Origin: Spirosoma montaniterrae | GTDB taxonomy: Bacteria > Bacteroidota > Bacteroidia > Cytophagales > Spirosomataceae | DNA: 64,000 bases | Assembly: GCF_001988955.1 (NCBI RefSeq) | Contig: NZ_CP014263.1 | Location: 1,240,001 to 1,304,000, forward strand | Direction of reading: 5' to 3' | Part shown: piece by piece, positions 53,723 to 62,280 of the stretch | Numbering within the stretch: the first letter of the stretch is position 1 | Layout of the letters: every line of letters begins with the position of its first letter | Program-made: the position numbers and the translations under genes | Notes under the pieces: generated by a model | Databases searched by the model: none | What the model was told of the DNA's origin: nothing | What the model saw: the letters and a program-made list of their open reading frames with translations, nothing else

Positions 53723-55357
53723 ATGCCACTGCTATATACTGTACCTATCGACAACCCCACGGCAACGCTGTATGCCCTGCTTCGGAGTTTGCGGGTGCGG
53801 GTAACGCAGCAAACGGTGCAGAATGCCCTCCAGAGCCACCCCGACTACCCCAGTATGCTGGCCCTGAGCGAATGCCTGACCGACTGGCAAGTCGATAACG
53901 CGGCCCTGCAACTGAACACCACCGAGCAACTGCGCGAATTGCCCCTACCGTTTGTGGCGCACCAACGTAAGCAGGGTGGAGAATACGCGTTGGTAACGGC
54001 TTTGACCGGCAATCAGATTAGTTACACTGACAGCGAACACGGGCGAGTAAGCCAATCACTGACTGAGTTTGAAAAACACTGGTCAGGCGTGGTGTTGCTC
54101 GCCGAAGCTACCGACCAATCGGGCGAAGCGGATTATGTAGAAAACCGCAAACGCGAACGGCTGAATAACCTGCGTGGTCCCGCTGTGCTTACGGGCGCGT
54201 TGCTCGTGCTTTTGTTTGTCATGCTCAGCGTAGCGAAGCAGCTTACCGCTACCGACTGGTTGCTGTTGCTGACCAAAGCCACCGGCCTGTTTGTCAGTAT
54301 CTTACTAATTACCAAGCTACTCGGCGGCAAAAACGCCCTGACCGAGCGGCTTTGCCAGCTAAACGCCAAAACCAACTGCGACGATGTGTTGAACTCGCCC
54401 GGAGCCAAACTCTGGGGCTGGCTCAGTTGGGCCGACGTGGGGTTGGTTTACTTCGCCGGGGGCCTGTTAGCGGTGCTGCTGACTGGCTACCTGCCCGCAC
54501 TTCGCCCGTTATTGCTGGGGTTATCTTTGCTGGCCTTGCCCTACACCATCTATTCAATTTACTATCAGGCCCGTGTGGTACGGCAGTGGTGTACGCTTTG
54601 TTTGCTGGTGCAGGTGGTGCTGTTCATAGAAGGCGGGTTGGCAATAGGCCAACAACCCGCGCCACCCGGTAACTGGCAGGCTTATGCGTTGTTGTTCATT
54701 GCCTTTGCGCTGCCTGCGCTGGGCTGGCTCGTGCTAAAACCACTACTCGACAATGCCCGTCAAACGCAGCGCGAACACAATGAACTGCTACGCCTGAAGC
54801 GTGACCCCGCACTGTTCCAGGCCCTGCTGATGCAACAGCCCCAAATGCCGCCTTTGCCTCCTGATCTGCATCCCATTGTGCTGGGCAACCCCAACGCCGA
54901 ACACACCATTACAATGGTAACAAACCCGTTTTGTGGGCCGTGTGCGAAAGCGCACGAGGAGTTGGAGTGGTTGCTGGCTGCGAATGCTTCGGTTAAGCTG
55001 AATATCCTGTTTGCCTGTGGGCAGGATGACAGCCCGGCACGAAGGGTATCGAAAAGCCTGCTGGCGTTAAGCCAAAACACATCGTCTGGTACTCATGTGA
55101 CAGACTGGTATCAGAATGGGCGGAAAGACGCCGGTGCGTGGCTGAAGGCAAACTCGCATCAGACCGCTAACGCCTGGCTTAGTGAACAGGCCGATCACCA
55201 TTATATCTGGTGTGAACATGCCAACATTGATCAAACCCCTACCCTGTATGTGGATGGCTACCAATTGCCCGATGCATACTATATCAAAGACCTGCGGTGG
55301 CTGATTAATTGCCTGCCTGCTACTGCCCCAACGACGGATTTGGCCGAATCGCAATAA
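53723..55357 (+). CDS. C39-like/VKOR/thioredoxin fusion for peptide disulfide formation
   Basis: 544-aa membrane protein. Residues ~5-130 resemble the C39 peptidase fold, but the Cys-containing helix reads NPTATLYALLRSL, so the catalytic Cys is gone while His80 and Asp103 remain; it may bind rather than cut leaders. A VKOR domain with about five helices follows (155-340), containing NCDDVLNSPGAKLWG and the redox pair C290-T-L-C293. The C-terminus is thioredoxin-like with C404-G-P-C407, probably periplasmic. Together this is an oxidative folding module. It lies 32 bases before a peptide with six core cysteines and upstream of its likely exporter. Confidence 0.85.
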   Translation: MPLLYTVPIDNPTATLYALLRSLRVRVTQQTVQNALQSHPDYPSMLALSECLTDWQVDNAALQLNTTEQLRELPLPFVAHQRKQGGEYALVTALTGNQISYTDSEHGRVSQSLTEFEKHWSGVVLLAEATDQSGEADYVENRKRERLNNLRGPAVLTGALLVLLFVMLSVAKQLTATDWLLLLTKATGLFVSILLITKLLGGKNALTERLCQLNAKTNCDDVLNSPGAKLWGWLSWADVGLVYFAGGLLAVLLTGYLPALRPLLLGLSLLALPYTIYSIYYQARVVRQWCTLCLLVQVVLFIEGGLAIGQQPAPPGNWQAYALLFIAFALPALGWLVLKPLLDNARQTQREHNELLRLKRDPALFQALLMQQPQMPPLPPDLHPIVLGNPNAEHTITMVTNPFCGPCAKAHEELEWLLAANASVKLNILFACGQDDSPARRVSKSLLALSQNTSSGTHVTDWYQNGRKDAGAWLKANSHQTANAWLSEQADHHYIWCEHANIDQTPTLYVDGYQLPDAYYIKDLRWLINCLPATAPTTDLAESQ

Positions 55358-55389
55358 ATCAATGTTTCACTCAAAACAATTTTTCAAGA

Positions 55390-55611
55390 ATGAAAAAGGT
55401 AATTGGAAGTTTTGCAGGACAAGTTCTCTCCAAGCAGCAAATGAAGAGCGTTAAGGGAGGAGAACTCTGTCGCGTTTGTTCAGGTGGTGGTCCCAGTGAG
55501 GATAGCGGTTCGTGCGGCAGTTACTCACTTTCAGCGCAACAAGCGGCTAGTATAACCTGTGAGATGCTAGATCAATGTGATGGTTATTACTATACATATG
55601 ATTGTGTGTAG
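55390..55611 (+). CDS. Double-glycine-leader, cysteine-rich secreted peptide
   Basis: 73 aa from the ATG at 55390 (a longer frame opens at 55309 inside the upstream gene). The leader MKKVIGSFAGQVLSKQQMKS continues to VKGG, with predicted cleavage after Gly24 by a C39 peptidase. The 49-residue core contains six cysteines (27, 30, 42, 57, 63, 72) and a Gly/Ser-rich middle, ending DGYYYTYDCV. Three disulfides are likely, consistent with the VKOR-thioredoxin gene just upstream. I do not recognise the core, so bacteriocin, signal or adhesin roles are all open. Confidence 0.8.
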   Translation: MKKVIGSFAGQVLSKQQMKSVKGGELCRVCSGGGPSEDSGSCGSYSLSAQQAASITCEMLDQCDGYYYTYDCV

Positions 55612-55620
55612 TCAGTAAAT

Positions 55621-55711
55621 GATGCTTTCCAGCACAATGTGAGCATCTACATCCTTCTGTAAACTTACGAGTTCTACTTTGCACAATTTTCGTGCAAGTT
55701 GAAATCGTAAG
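55621..55711 (+). terminator. Hairpins after the peptide gene
   Basis: GATGCT/AGCATC (55621-55647) and a second, two-part stem, CTTACGA...TTGCAC-7 bases-GTGCAA...TCGTAAG (55664-55711). They may partly end transcription after the small peptide. TAAGTTTG at 55708-55715 fits a -7 box for the next gene, but no -33 box is seen. Confidence 0.5.
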
Positions 55712-55793
55712 TTTGCTTGAACTTAAAACTGACAAATATATGAAAGCTTTGAGCGTAGTTACTAAGAACGGTCAGCAACTCCGTATCATAAAG

Positions 55794-57200
55794 ATGAAAA
55801 TTGACTCAAAGTTTTTAACGTATTTTTTTATATGGTTTAATTGCATAATCAGTGCAGCAAAAGGTGGAGAAAATACACTGATTGATAGTACAACAAGTGT
55901 ACATTTTTACAAAGGCTCATGGAGAAATTTATTGGTGGATGCGAAGCGGCTTAATAAACCTATTTTTATTGATATCTACACGACTTGGTGCGGTCCCTGT
56001 AAATTAATGGATAAACAAGTATTCAACAACCGCAGTGTTAGTACTGTTCTCAATAGAGATTTTATATCATTTAAACTTGATGCTGAAAAGGGGGAAGGTA
56101 TTGAATTTGTAAAGCAGTTTAAAGTTGATGCTTTTCCAACTTCCCTTTATTTTTCTTCGAATGGCAAGATAATTCACAGGGTAGAGGGATACACAAATAC
56201 AGAAAACTTTCTTAAAGAAACAAAGAAGGCGTATATGCTTTATAAAGATTCATTAGGATCGTCCAATTTGGAAAAAGAGTTTGATGCAGGTAGGCGGGAT
56301 ACTTATTTTCTAATCAAATTCCTATCAAGCACGGGTGTAAATAAAAAACCAAATAATAACGCATTGGATATATACTTAAAATCAATCCCTCAAGATCAAT
56401 GGAGCACTGAAGAGAACTTACAACTTATTCTTTCCAATATGACCTCTCTTAAAAGCACAGCATTCAATTTCATGTTGCGACAAGTTCCCTTATTGATAAA
56501 GAGCGACTCAAAGTCACTTCGTGATATAGGTATTGCCGCGAGAATGCAGCAATTTCATATAGTTAATCAGACTTTAGAAAAAGCAATCTCCTCTAAAGAC
56601 GAAACGCTTTTAGGAGATTGCATTAACTATGAGTTGAGAATATACAAAACTATGTCCAATCAAAGAAGCGTAGATTCTCTACAACTCTCAAATGAAAAGC
56701 GGTTATATTTTTATGAGAAAACTAAGCAGTTTTTTAAGTATAAACCCTTGGCTTTAACAGAAGCTAACCGTCTTCTTTCATTGAAAGTCGACTCCATAAA
56801 ATTAATGGACTCTCGCTTCTATAAGCAATTCTTAGCTAATATATCAGTTGTTGCTGATTCAACTAAACAGACACGAGCATTCAAGAATCGAGCTGAAAAA
56901 ATGCAGCATATTGAATCCGATATAATAGCAGCAAAACTTAATGACTTAGCTAAAACTTTTTATGAGCATGTATTTGAGTCGAAAGATTTAAGCTTTGCGC
57001 TTTTATTGTCTAAGAAATCGTTGCAGTATAATAGGACTGCCAAATACTTAGAGACAGCATCTAAAATATTAAACAAACTTGGGAACAAAGAGGAAGCTAC
57101 TGTATTGCTGAATGAGGCTATTTCAATTGAAAAAGAGCAAGGTCGAGATGCAAAGCATTTCGTTGAATTACTAAATGACTTAGAACTTTCTCAAAAATAG
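55794..57200 (+). CDS. Secreted thioredoxin-domain protein, AT-rich gene
   Basis: 468 aa from ATG 55794, where MKIDSKFLTYFFIWFNCIIS forms a signal; ATG 55740 and an open frame from 55692 are alternatives. The N-terminal part is thioredoxin-like with the redox motif TTWCGPCKLMD and the cis-Pro segment DAFPTSLYF. The long C-terminal half (~300 aa) is helical with a TPR-like end (ETASKILNKLGNKEEATVLL). It may rearrange disulfides of the exported peptide. Base composition departs sharply from neighbours (16 of 60 G+C in 55801-55860, against 38 of 60 in 57301-57360), suggesting recent acquisition. Confidence 0.8.
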   Translation: MKIDSKFLTYFFIWFNCIISAAKGGENTLIDSTTSVHFYKGSWRNLLVDAKRLNKPIFIDIYTTWCGPCKLMDKQVFNNRSVSTVLNRDFISFKLDAEKGEGIEFVKQFKVDAFPTSLYFSSNGKIIHRVEGYTNTENFLKETKKAYMLYKDSLGSSNLEKEFDAGRRDTYFLIKFLSSTGVNKKPNNNALDIYLKSIPQDQWSTEENLQLILSNMTSLKSTAFNFMLRQVPLLIKSDSKSLRDIGIAARMQQFHIVNQTLEKAISSKDETLLGDCINYELRIYKTMSNQRSVDSLQLSNEKRLYFYEKTKQFFKYKPLALTEANRLLSLKVDSIKLMDSRFYKQFLANISVVADSTKQTRAFKNRAEKMQHIESDIIAAKLNDLAKTFYEHVFESKDLSFALLLSKKSLQYNRTAKYLETASKILNKLGNKEEATVLLNEAISIEKEQGRDAKHFVELLNDLELSQK

Positions 57201-57265
57201 CGCTGACCACCGTGTGTGCGGAGGGCATTATCTATATTGTCCTTAATTAGAGTTTTTACCATACA

Positions 57266-59752
57266 ATGTATATAAACATGCCCTTCCCCCACTACACCCA
57301 ACTCGACCGAATGGACTGCGGGCCTACCTGCCTGCGGATGGTGGCGAAGCATTATGGCCGCTCGTTTACGGCGCAGTCGCTGCGGGAGCGGGCGCAGATT
57401 GGCAAAGAGGGTGTCTCGCTGCTGGGTATTGCCGAAGCCGCCGAGAATATTGGTTTTCGCACGGTGGGCATAAAAGTGCCGTTCTCGAAATTAGCTGCCG
57501 AGGCCCCGCTGCCCTGCATCGTGCATTGGAATCAGAATCATTTCGTGGTGGTCTACGCCATCAAAGGTGCGTCGGGTAGCTGGATGAGCCGCATCCGGGG
57601 CGGGCGCAAAACGCCGGAGCGTATAGAGCCAACCGTTCGGCCTGGCGGGCTTCCGCACGGTCTGACGCTGGAAGAGGGCCAACTCATCATTCCGCCCGCG
57701 TCGGCAGCAATTACGCCGGGCGTGGATTCGCTCGACACTGCGCCACGCGGTACGGTCTACGTGGCTGATCCGGCGCGGGGGCTGCTGACCTACACCGCCG
57801 GGGAGTTTTGCCAGTATTGGTTGTCGGCGCAGGGGCCACACGCTGCCGAGGGCGTTGCGCTGCTGCTCGAACCTACGCCTACTTTTCAGGAACAGGACGA
57901 CGAATTCCAACAGGGAGCGGGGGCTTACGGCTTTGGGCGGGTGCTGGGCTATTTGTGGCAGTACAAAGCCTTGCTGGGGCAGTTGGCACTGGGGCTGGCC
58001 GTAGGTAGCGGGTTGCAATTGCTGTTTCCGTTTCTAACGCAGTCGGTGGTCGACGTGGGCATCAATACGCAGAACCTGCCATTTGTTTATTTAGTGCTGG
58101 GGGCGCAGTTGATGCTCATGGCCGGGCGGCTATCGGTCGAGTTTATTCGCTCGTGGATATTGTTGCACATCAGCACCCGCGTCAACCTGAGCATCCTGTC
58201 TGATTTTCTGATTAAGCTGATGCGATTGCCCGTGTCGTTTTTCGACAGCAAGCAATTCGGTGATCTGATGCAGCGCATCGGCGATCACCACCGCATCGAA
58301 CAGTTTCTAACCGGCCAAACGCTCAATACACTGTTTTCGCTGCTCAACCTCGTGGTGCTGAGTGTGGTACTGGCTATGTTCAGCCTGCCCATTTTCGGCG
58401 TGTTCGTCGTGGCGAGTTTGCTGTATGTGGGCTGGGTGGCCCTGTTTCTGCGGCAACGGCGTAAATTAGATTACAAACGCTTCGATGTGTCGGCCAAGAA
58501 TCAGAGCAGTTTAGTGCAGTTGATTCAGGGGATGCAGGAGATCAAGCTGGCCGGAGCCGAGCGACCCATGCGCTGGGCGTGGGAGCGGTTGCAGGCGCGG
58601 CTCTTTCGGCTGCAAATGAAGGGGCTGGCTCTGAGTCAGTACCAACAGGCCGGGGCGTTCAGCATCAACGAGGGCAAAAACATCTTCATTACCTTTCTGG
58701 CCGCGCAGGCGGTTATTAACGGGCAGTTGTCGCTGGGGGCGATGCTGGCGATGCAGCAGATTGTGGGGCAGTTGAATGGCCCCATCGAACAACTCATCGG
58801 GTTTGTGCAGGGGTTGCAGGACGCCACCATCAGCTTAGAGCGGCTCAACGAAATCCATACGCTGGCCGATGAAGAAGCAACGGAAACGCTTAGGCTCGAT
58901 CAACTGCCCGTAAGCAAAAGCATATGCCTGAAAAACGTATCGTTCACCTACGTCGGTGCGGGCAATGAGCCGGTGTTAGATCAGGTCGATCTGCATATTC
59001 CAGCGGGTAAAACCACGGCTATTGTGGGCATGAGCGGCAGCGGCAAAACCACTATCCTCAAACTGCTGTTGCGCTTCTACAACCCAACGCGGGGCGAGAT
59101 TCGGCTCGGTGAAGACCCCACCCCTAGCCCCTCCCCGTTAGGGAGGGGAGCGCGACCCGGATGGTTTTCTCCCCTCCCTAACGGGGAGGGGCTGGGGGTG
59201 GGGTTACACAACCTGAGCCACAGCGGCTGGCGGCAGCAGTGTGGCGTGGTAATGCAGGACGGGTTTATTTTCTCCGACACCATTGCCCGCAATATCGCCG
59301 TGGGCGTTGAACGCATCGACGTCTGGCGGCTCGATGAAGCCGTGCGCGTTGCCAACCTGCGCGAGTTTATCGAGTCACTGCCGTCGGGCCTGAATACCAA
59401 AATCGGGACGGAGGGCAACGGCATTAGTCAGGGGCAGCGGCAACGGATTCTGATTGCGCGGGCCGTTTACAAAGACCCGCAATACCTGTTTTTCGACGAA
59501 GCCACCAACGCGTTAGACACCACCAACGAAGCCGTTATTATGCACAATCTGACCGAGTTTTTCGCAGGCAATTCGGGAAACAGGCGTACCGTCGTGATTG
59601 TTGCTCACCGGCTCAGTACCGTTTGCGGGGCCGATCAGATTGTGGTCCTGCATCGGGGTCGGGTTGCCGAAATCGGCACACACGCCGAATTAATAGCCCA
59701 ACGCGGTCAATATTGGCAACTGGTGCGTAATCAACTGGAATTAGGGGTGTGA
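57266..59752 (+). CDS. C39 peptidase-containing ABC exporter with repeat-encoded insert
   Basis: 828-aa exporter that cleaves double-glycine leaders and transports the peptide. C39 domain: Cys18 (DRMDCGPTCLRM), His92 (NQNHFVVVY), Asp168 (VADPARG), with an unusual ~60-residue insert between His and Asp. Six membrane helices follow (~230-500), then the ATPase: Walker A GMSGSGKTT (Lys594), Q-loop Gln664, signature GISQGQRQR and Walker B LFFDEATNALD. Residues 617-646 between Walker A and Q-loop are encoded by a 90-bp palindromic element. The start may be Met5 at 57278. It follows the peptide and thioredoxin genes and precedes the adaptor. Confidence 0.92.
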   Translation: MYINMPFPHYTQLDRMDCGPTCLRMVAKHYGRSFTAQSLRERAQIGKEGVSLLGIAEAAENIGFRTVGIKVPFSKLAAEAPLPCIVHWNQNHFVVVYAIKGASGSWMSRIRGGRKTPERIEPTVRPGGLPHGLTLEEGQLIIPPASAAITPGVDSLDTAPRGTVYVADPARGLLTYTAGEFCQYWLSAQGPHAAEGVALLLEPTPTFQEQDDEFQQGAGAYGFGRVLGYLWQYKALLGQLALGLAVGSGLQLLFPFLTQSVVDVGINTQNLPFVYLVLGAQLMLMAGRLSVEFIRSWILLHISTRVNLSILSDFLIKLMRLPVSFFDSKQFGDLMQRIGDHHRIEQFLTGQTLNTLFSLLNLVVLSVVLAMFSLPIFGVFVVASLLYVGWVALFLRQRRKLDYKRFDVSAKNQSSLVQLIQGMQEIKLAGAERPMRWAWERLQARLFRLQMKGLALSQYQQAGAFSINEGKNIFITFLAAQAVINGQLSLGAMLAMQQIVGQLNGPIEQLIGFVQGLQDATISLERLNEIHTLADEEATETLRLDQLPVSKSICLKNVSFTYVGAGNEPVLDQVDLHIPAGKTTAIVGMSGSGKTTILKLLLRFYNPTRGEIRLGEDPTPSPSPLGRGARPGWFSPLPNGEGLGVGLHNLSHSGWRQQCGVVMQDGFIFSDTIARNIAVGVERIDVWRLDEAVRVANLREFIESLPSGLNTKIGTEGNGISQGQRQRILIARAVYKDPQYLFFDEATNALDTTNEAVIMHNLTEFFAGNSGNRRTVVIVAHRLSTVCGADQIVVLHRGRVAEIGTHAELIAQRGQYWQLVRNQLELGV
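59115..59204. repeat. 90-bp inverted-repeat element in frame within the ABC exporter gene
   Basis: Two 36-base arms (start ACCCCACCCCTAGCCCCTCC) with one mismatch flank an 18-base spacer, exactly the layout of 35532-35621. At 90 bases it adds exactly 30 codons (residues 617-646) without a stop or frameshift. Confidence 0.92.
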
Positions 59753-59795
59753 ACTGATTTGTCGGATAACGCTGATTTCTCATAACAATCCAATC

Positions 59796-61094
59796 ATGGC
59801 AAATCTTGTTAATTCTGGTCAATCCTGGTTGAGATCGGAAGAGGTCGAAGAGATTCTGACCCGGCCCCCGGCCTGGCTGTTACAGTGGGGCATTACGGTC
59901 GTGCTGGCGGTGCTGGGGCTGGTACTGACCGGTTCGTGGCTGATTCACTACCCCGATCTGGTGCGGGCGTCGTTTCGGCTTACGTCGGCCAACGCACCCA
60001 AAGCGGTATTGGCTCGTTCGGGGGGCAAACTTGTTCGGCTGTTGGTGCGGGAGGGGCAGGTTGTGGTGGCTGGTGCACCGTTGGCGTATTTGGAAAGCAC
60101 GGCCCGGCATGAGGATGTGTTGCGCCTGTCGCGGCAATTGGCGCGGGCGTGGCTGCTGGCAAGCCGGGAGAAACTCGAAGCGTTGGAAACACTACATCTG
60201 TCGAATTATAGTCAGTTGGGCGAACTGCAACCGGCTTATCAAACTTTCGAGCAGGCACGGATTCGGTTGCGGGCGTACTTAGCCAACGGTTTTGCCAGTC
60301 AGAAAAAAGCCATGCTCCGGCAGGAAATTCTTGACCTGCAAACACTGGCCGACAACCTGCGCGAACAGCAGCAGCTACAAGCCCGCGACCGAACCTTAGC
60401 CAATGAAGAATACACCGTACAACGGCACTTAGCCGAGCAAAAGGTGATTGCACCCCTCGAACTGAAACGGGAAGAAAGCAAAGCCATTGCCCGCCAGCTA
60501 CCGTATCAGCAAACGGCCTCGGCCCTGATTAATAATCTGACAGCCCAACGGGCCAAACAGAAAGAAATGCTGGAACTCGACCGGCAGGTGGCCGAGGAAC
60601 GCGATCAGTTTTTGCAGGCTCTGAACACGCTGCAAAGTGCGGTCGAAGCCTGGAAACAGAAATATGTGCTGTTGGCTCCGGTAAATGGGCAGGTTTATTG
60701 GCCCGGTTTGTTGCAGGAGAACCAGACCGTTTCGCTCAATCAGGAATTGTTTTACGTGGCCCCACCCAGCACCGATTACTTTGGCGAGTTGCGCGTGCCA
60801 CAAACCAACGCCGGTAAGGTGCGGGTCGGGCAAGACGTGCTGATTAAGTTTGCGGGCTATCCGTATCAGGAATACGGAGCCGTGCGGGGACAGATTGCCT
60901 CAGTCGCCAATGTGTCGCTGCACGACAGCGTCTTTCTGGCAAAAGTGGTATTACCGGCAGGGCTGCGAACTACGTATAATCAGTCGCTGACGTATCGCAC
61001 GGGCATGAGCGCGTCGGCAGATATTGTTACGACCGACAGCCGACTGCTGGAAAAACTGTTTTATCAACTTCGGAAGCTGACCAACGGACGCTGA
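59796..61094 (+). CDS. HlyD-family membrane fusion protein of the peptide exporter
   Basis: 432-aa adaptor spanning the periplasm. One membrane helix (~29-50, LLQWGITVVLAVLGLVLTGS) follows a short cytoplasmic end. Residues ~65-95 are the lipoyl half-motif (GGKLVRLLVREGQVVVAGAP), 100-290 a long coiled-coil hairpin rich in Glu/Gln/Lys, and 295-420 the second lipoyl half and beta barrel (APVNGQVYWPGLLQENQTVS, GQDVLIKFAGYPYQEYGAV). It lies 43 bases after the ABC gene and completes a type I-like exporter; an outer-membrane TolC partner is not encoded here. Confidence 0.9.
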   Translation: MANLVNSGQSWLRSEEVEEILTRPPAWLLQWGITVVLAVLGLVLTGSWLIHYPDLVRASFRLTSANAPKAVLARSGGKLVRLLVREGQVVVAGAPLAYLESTARHEDVLRLSRQLARAWLLASREKLEALETLHLSNYSQLGELQPAYQTFEQARIRLRAYLANGFASQKKAMLRQEILDLQTLADNLREQQQLQARDRTLANEEYTVQRHLAEQKVIAPLELKREESKAIARQLPYQQTASALINNLTAQRAKQKEMLELDRQVAEERDQFLQALNTLQSAVEAWKQKYVLLAPVNGQVYWPGLLQENQTVSLNQELFYVAPPSTDYFGELRVPQTNAGKVRVGQDVLIKFAGYPYQEYGAVRGQIASVANVSLHDSVFLAKVVLPAGLRTTYNQSLTYRTGMSASADIVTTDSRLLEKLFYQLRKLTNGR

Positions 61095-61123
61095 GAATTC
61101 TGTATCTTTGGTACAATACAACC

Positions 61124-61792
61124 ATGGCTATGTCAGAACTGCTGTTTCAAATTTTAGATACGCCACAGGCTCCGCTTATTTTACAACGGGCACAGGCCAT
61201 TTTGCACGACGAACAGCGGAAACGGCAAACCTTTTATGAATGGCTCGACGAAGACAAAAAAGCTGAGTTCATCAACGGTGAAATCGTAGTGCATTCACCC
61301 GCCCTCGACCGGCACAACGCAGCCATGCTTTTATTAGCGCGACTGTTGAGCATTTATGTGGATGACCGTCAGTTAGGCATGGTGCGGGCCGAAAAAGCGT
61401 TGATTGAACTGACGCGCAACAGCTACGAACCCGACGTGTGTTTCTTCGGACCCTCAAAAGCTGCCCATATTACCGACGAGCAATTGTACTATCCGGCACC
61501 CGATTTTATCGCCGAAGTGCTCTCGAAGGGTACCGAGAAAAACGACCGAGAAACCAAGTTTGCCGACTATGCAGCGCATGGTGTCGCCGAATACTGGATC
61601 ATTGACCCGCTCCGCCGAACCATTGAGCAATACGGCATCGACGCCGATACTGAAGAGTATGCACTGGACGGAACCTTTGGCATTAAAGATACCATTACCA
61701 GCCACGCTATTGTTGACTTCGCTATTCCGGTTCGGGCCATCTTCGACGCTGCCGCCAATATGCTGGCGTTACGGACGCTCTTGGTTAAGTAA
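61124..61792 (+). CDS. Uma2 (DUF820) family putative nuclease
   Basis: 222 aa. The PD-(D/E)xK-like fold shows as EFINGEIVVHSP, YEPDVCFF, PDFIAEVLSKGTEKND and ETKFADYAAHGVAEYWIIDP. Uma2 proteins are abundant in Bacteroidota and cyanobacteria; biochemical function is not settled and nuclease activity is inferred from the fold. It starts 29 bases after the adaptor gene, perhaps by read-through; involvement in peptide export is unlikely. The first ~35 residues are less conserved, and a second Met (Met3) is possible. Confidence 0.85.
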   Translation: MAMSELLFQILDTPQAPLILQRAQAILHDEQRKRQTFYEWLDEDKKAEFINGEIVVHSPALDRHNAAMLLLARLLSIYVDDRQLGMVRAEKALIELTRNSYEPDVCFFGPSKAAHITDEQLYYPAPDFIAEVLSKGTEKNDRETKFADYAAHGVAEYWIIDPLRRTIEQYGIDADTEEYALDGTFGIKDTITSHAIVDFAIPVRAIFDAAANMLALRTLLVK

Positions 61793-61881
61793 ACTTTTCT
61801 TTCGATTTTTGTGCGCTGGTTTGCCACGGCAAGTTTGTCGTTAAAAGCAGCCGTTAGCTCACGTTTACACCTATCGAACAA

Positions 61882-62268
61882 ATGCGCTTCATCCGTCTTT
61901 TATTGGTTTTGATAATGTTTGGCTTAATGTCAAGTAGTTGCCGTGAAGTGGTTTTGACCGATCAACCTTTTCAGCGAGTGCTAATCAACGATCTTTCTCA
62001 ACCAACACGAAGCCTGGCTCCGACCCGTAAAACTGACGCAGTAAGCCTAACGTTGAGTGTGAGTGGAACGATCAGCAGGCCTGTTGCGCTGGCCGTTGAC
62101 CAACTTGCGGCTGACCAAAAGCGGTATCCTGTTCGGCGCGATACGCTGATGGCTGGTACGTATACCAACAAAATTTTTAGCGGTGATTATTACGGCAAAG
62201 ACCCAACTGAGTTGATTGTAACGCCCACACCCGGCACAACCGGCTCACTTACAATTGAGAGGTATTGA
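61882..62268 (+). CDS. Small lipoprotein of unknown function
   Basis: 128 aa. MRFIRLLLVLIMFGLMSSSC is a lipoprotein signal with Cys20 as the acylated residue. The mature part is short and Thr/Leu-rich, with no family I recognise. It ends in a beta-rich stretch (TPGTTGSLTIERY). It ends 12 bases before the next envelope protein gene, so the two are likely an operon. Confidence 0.65.
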   Translation: MRFIRLLLVLIMFGLMSSSCREVVLTDQPFQRVLINDLSQPTRSLAPTRKTDAVSLTLSVSGTISRPVALAVDQLAADQKRYPVRRDTLMAGTYTNKIFSGDYYGKDPTELIVTPTPGTTGSLTIERY

Positions 62269-62280
62269 ACTTCCAACGTT

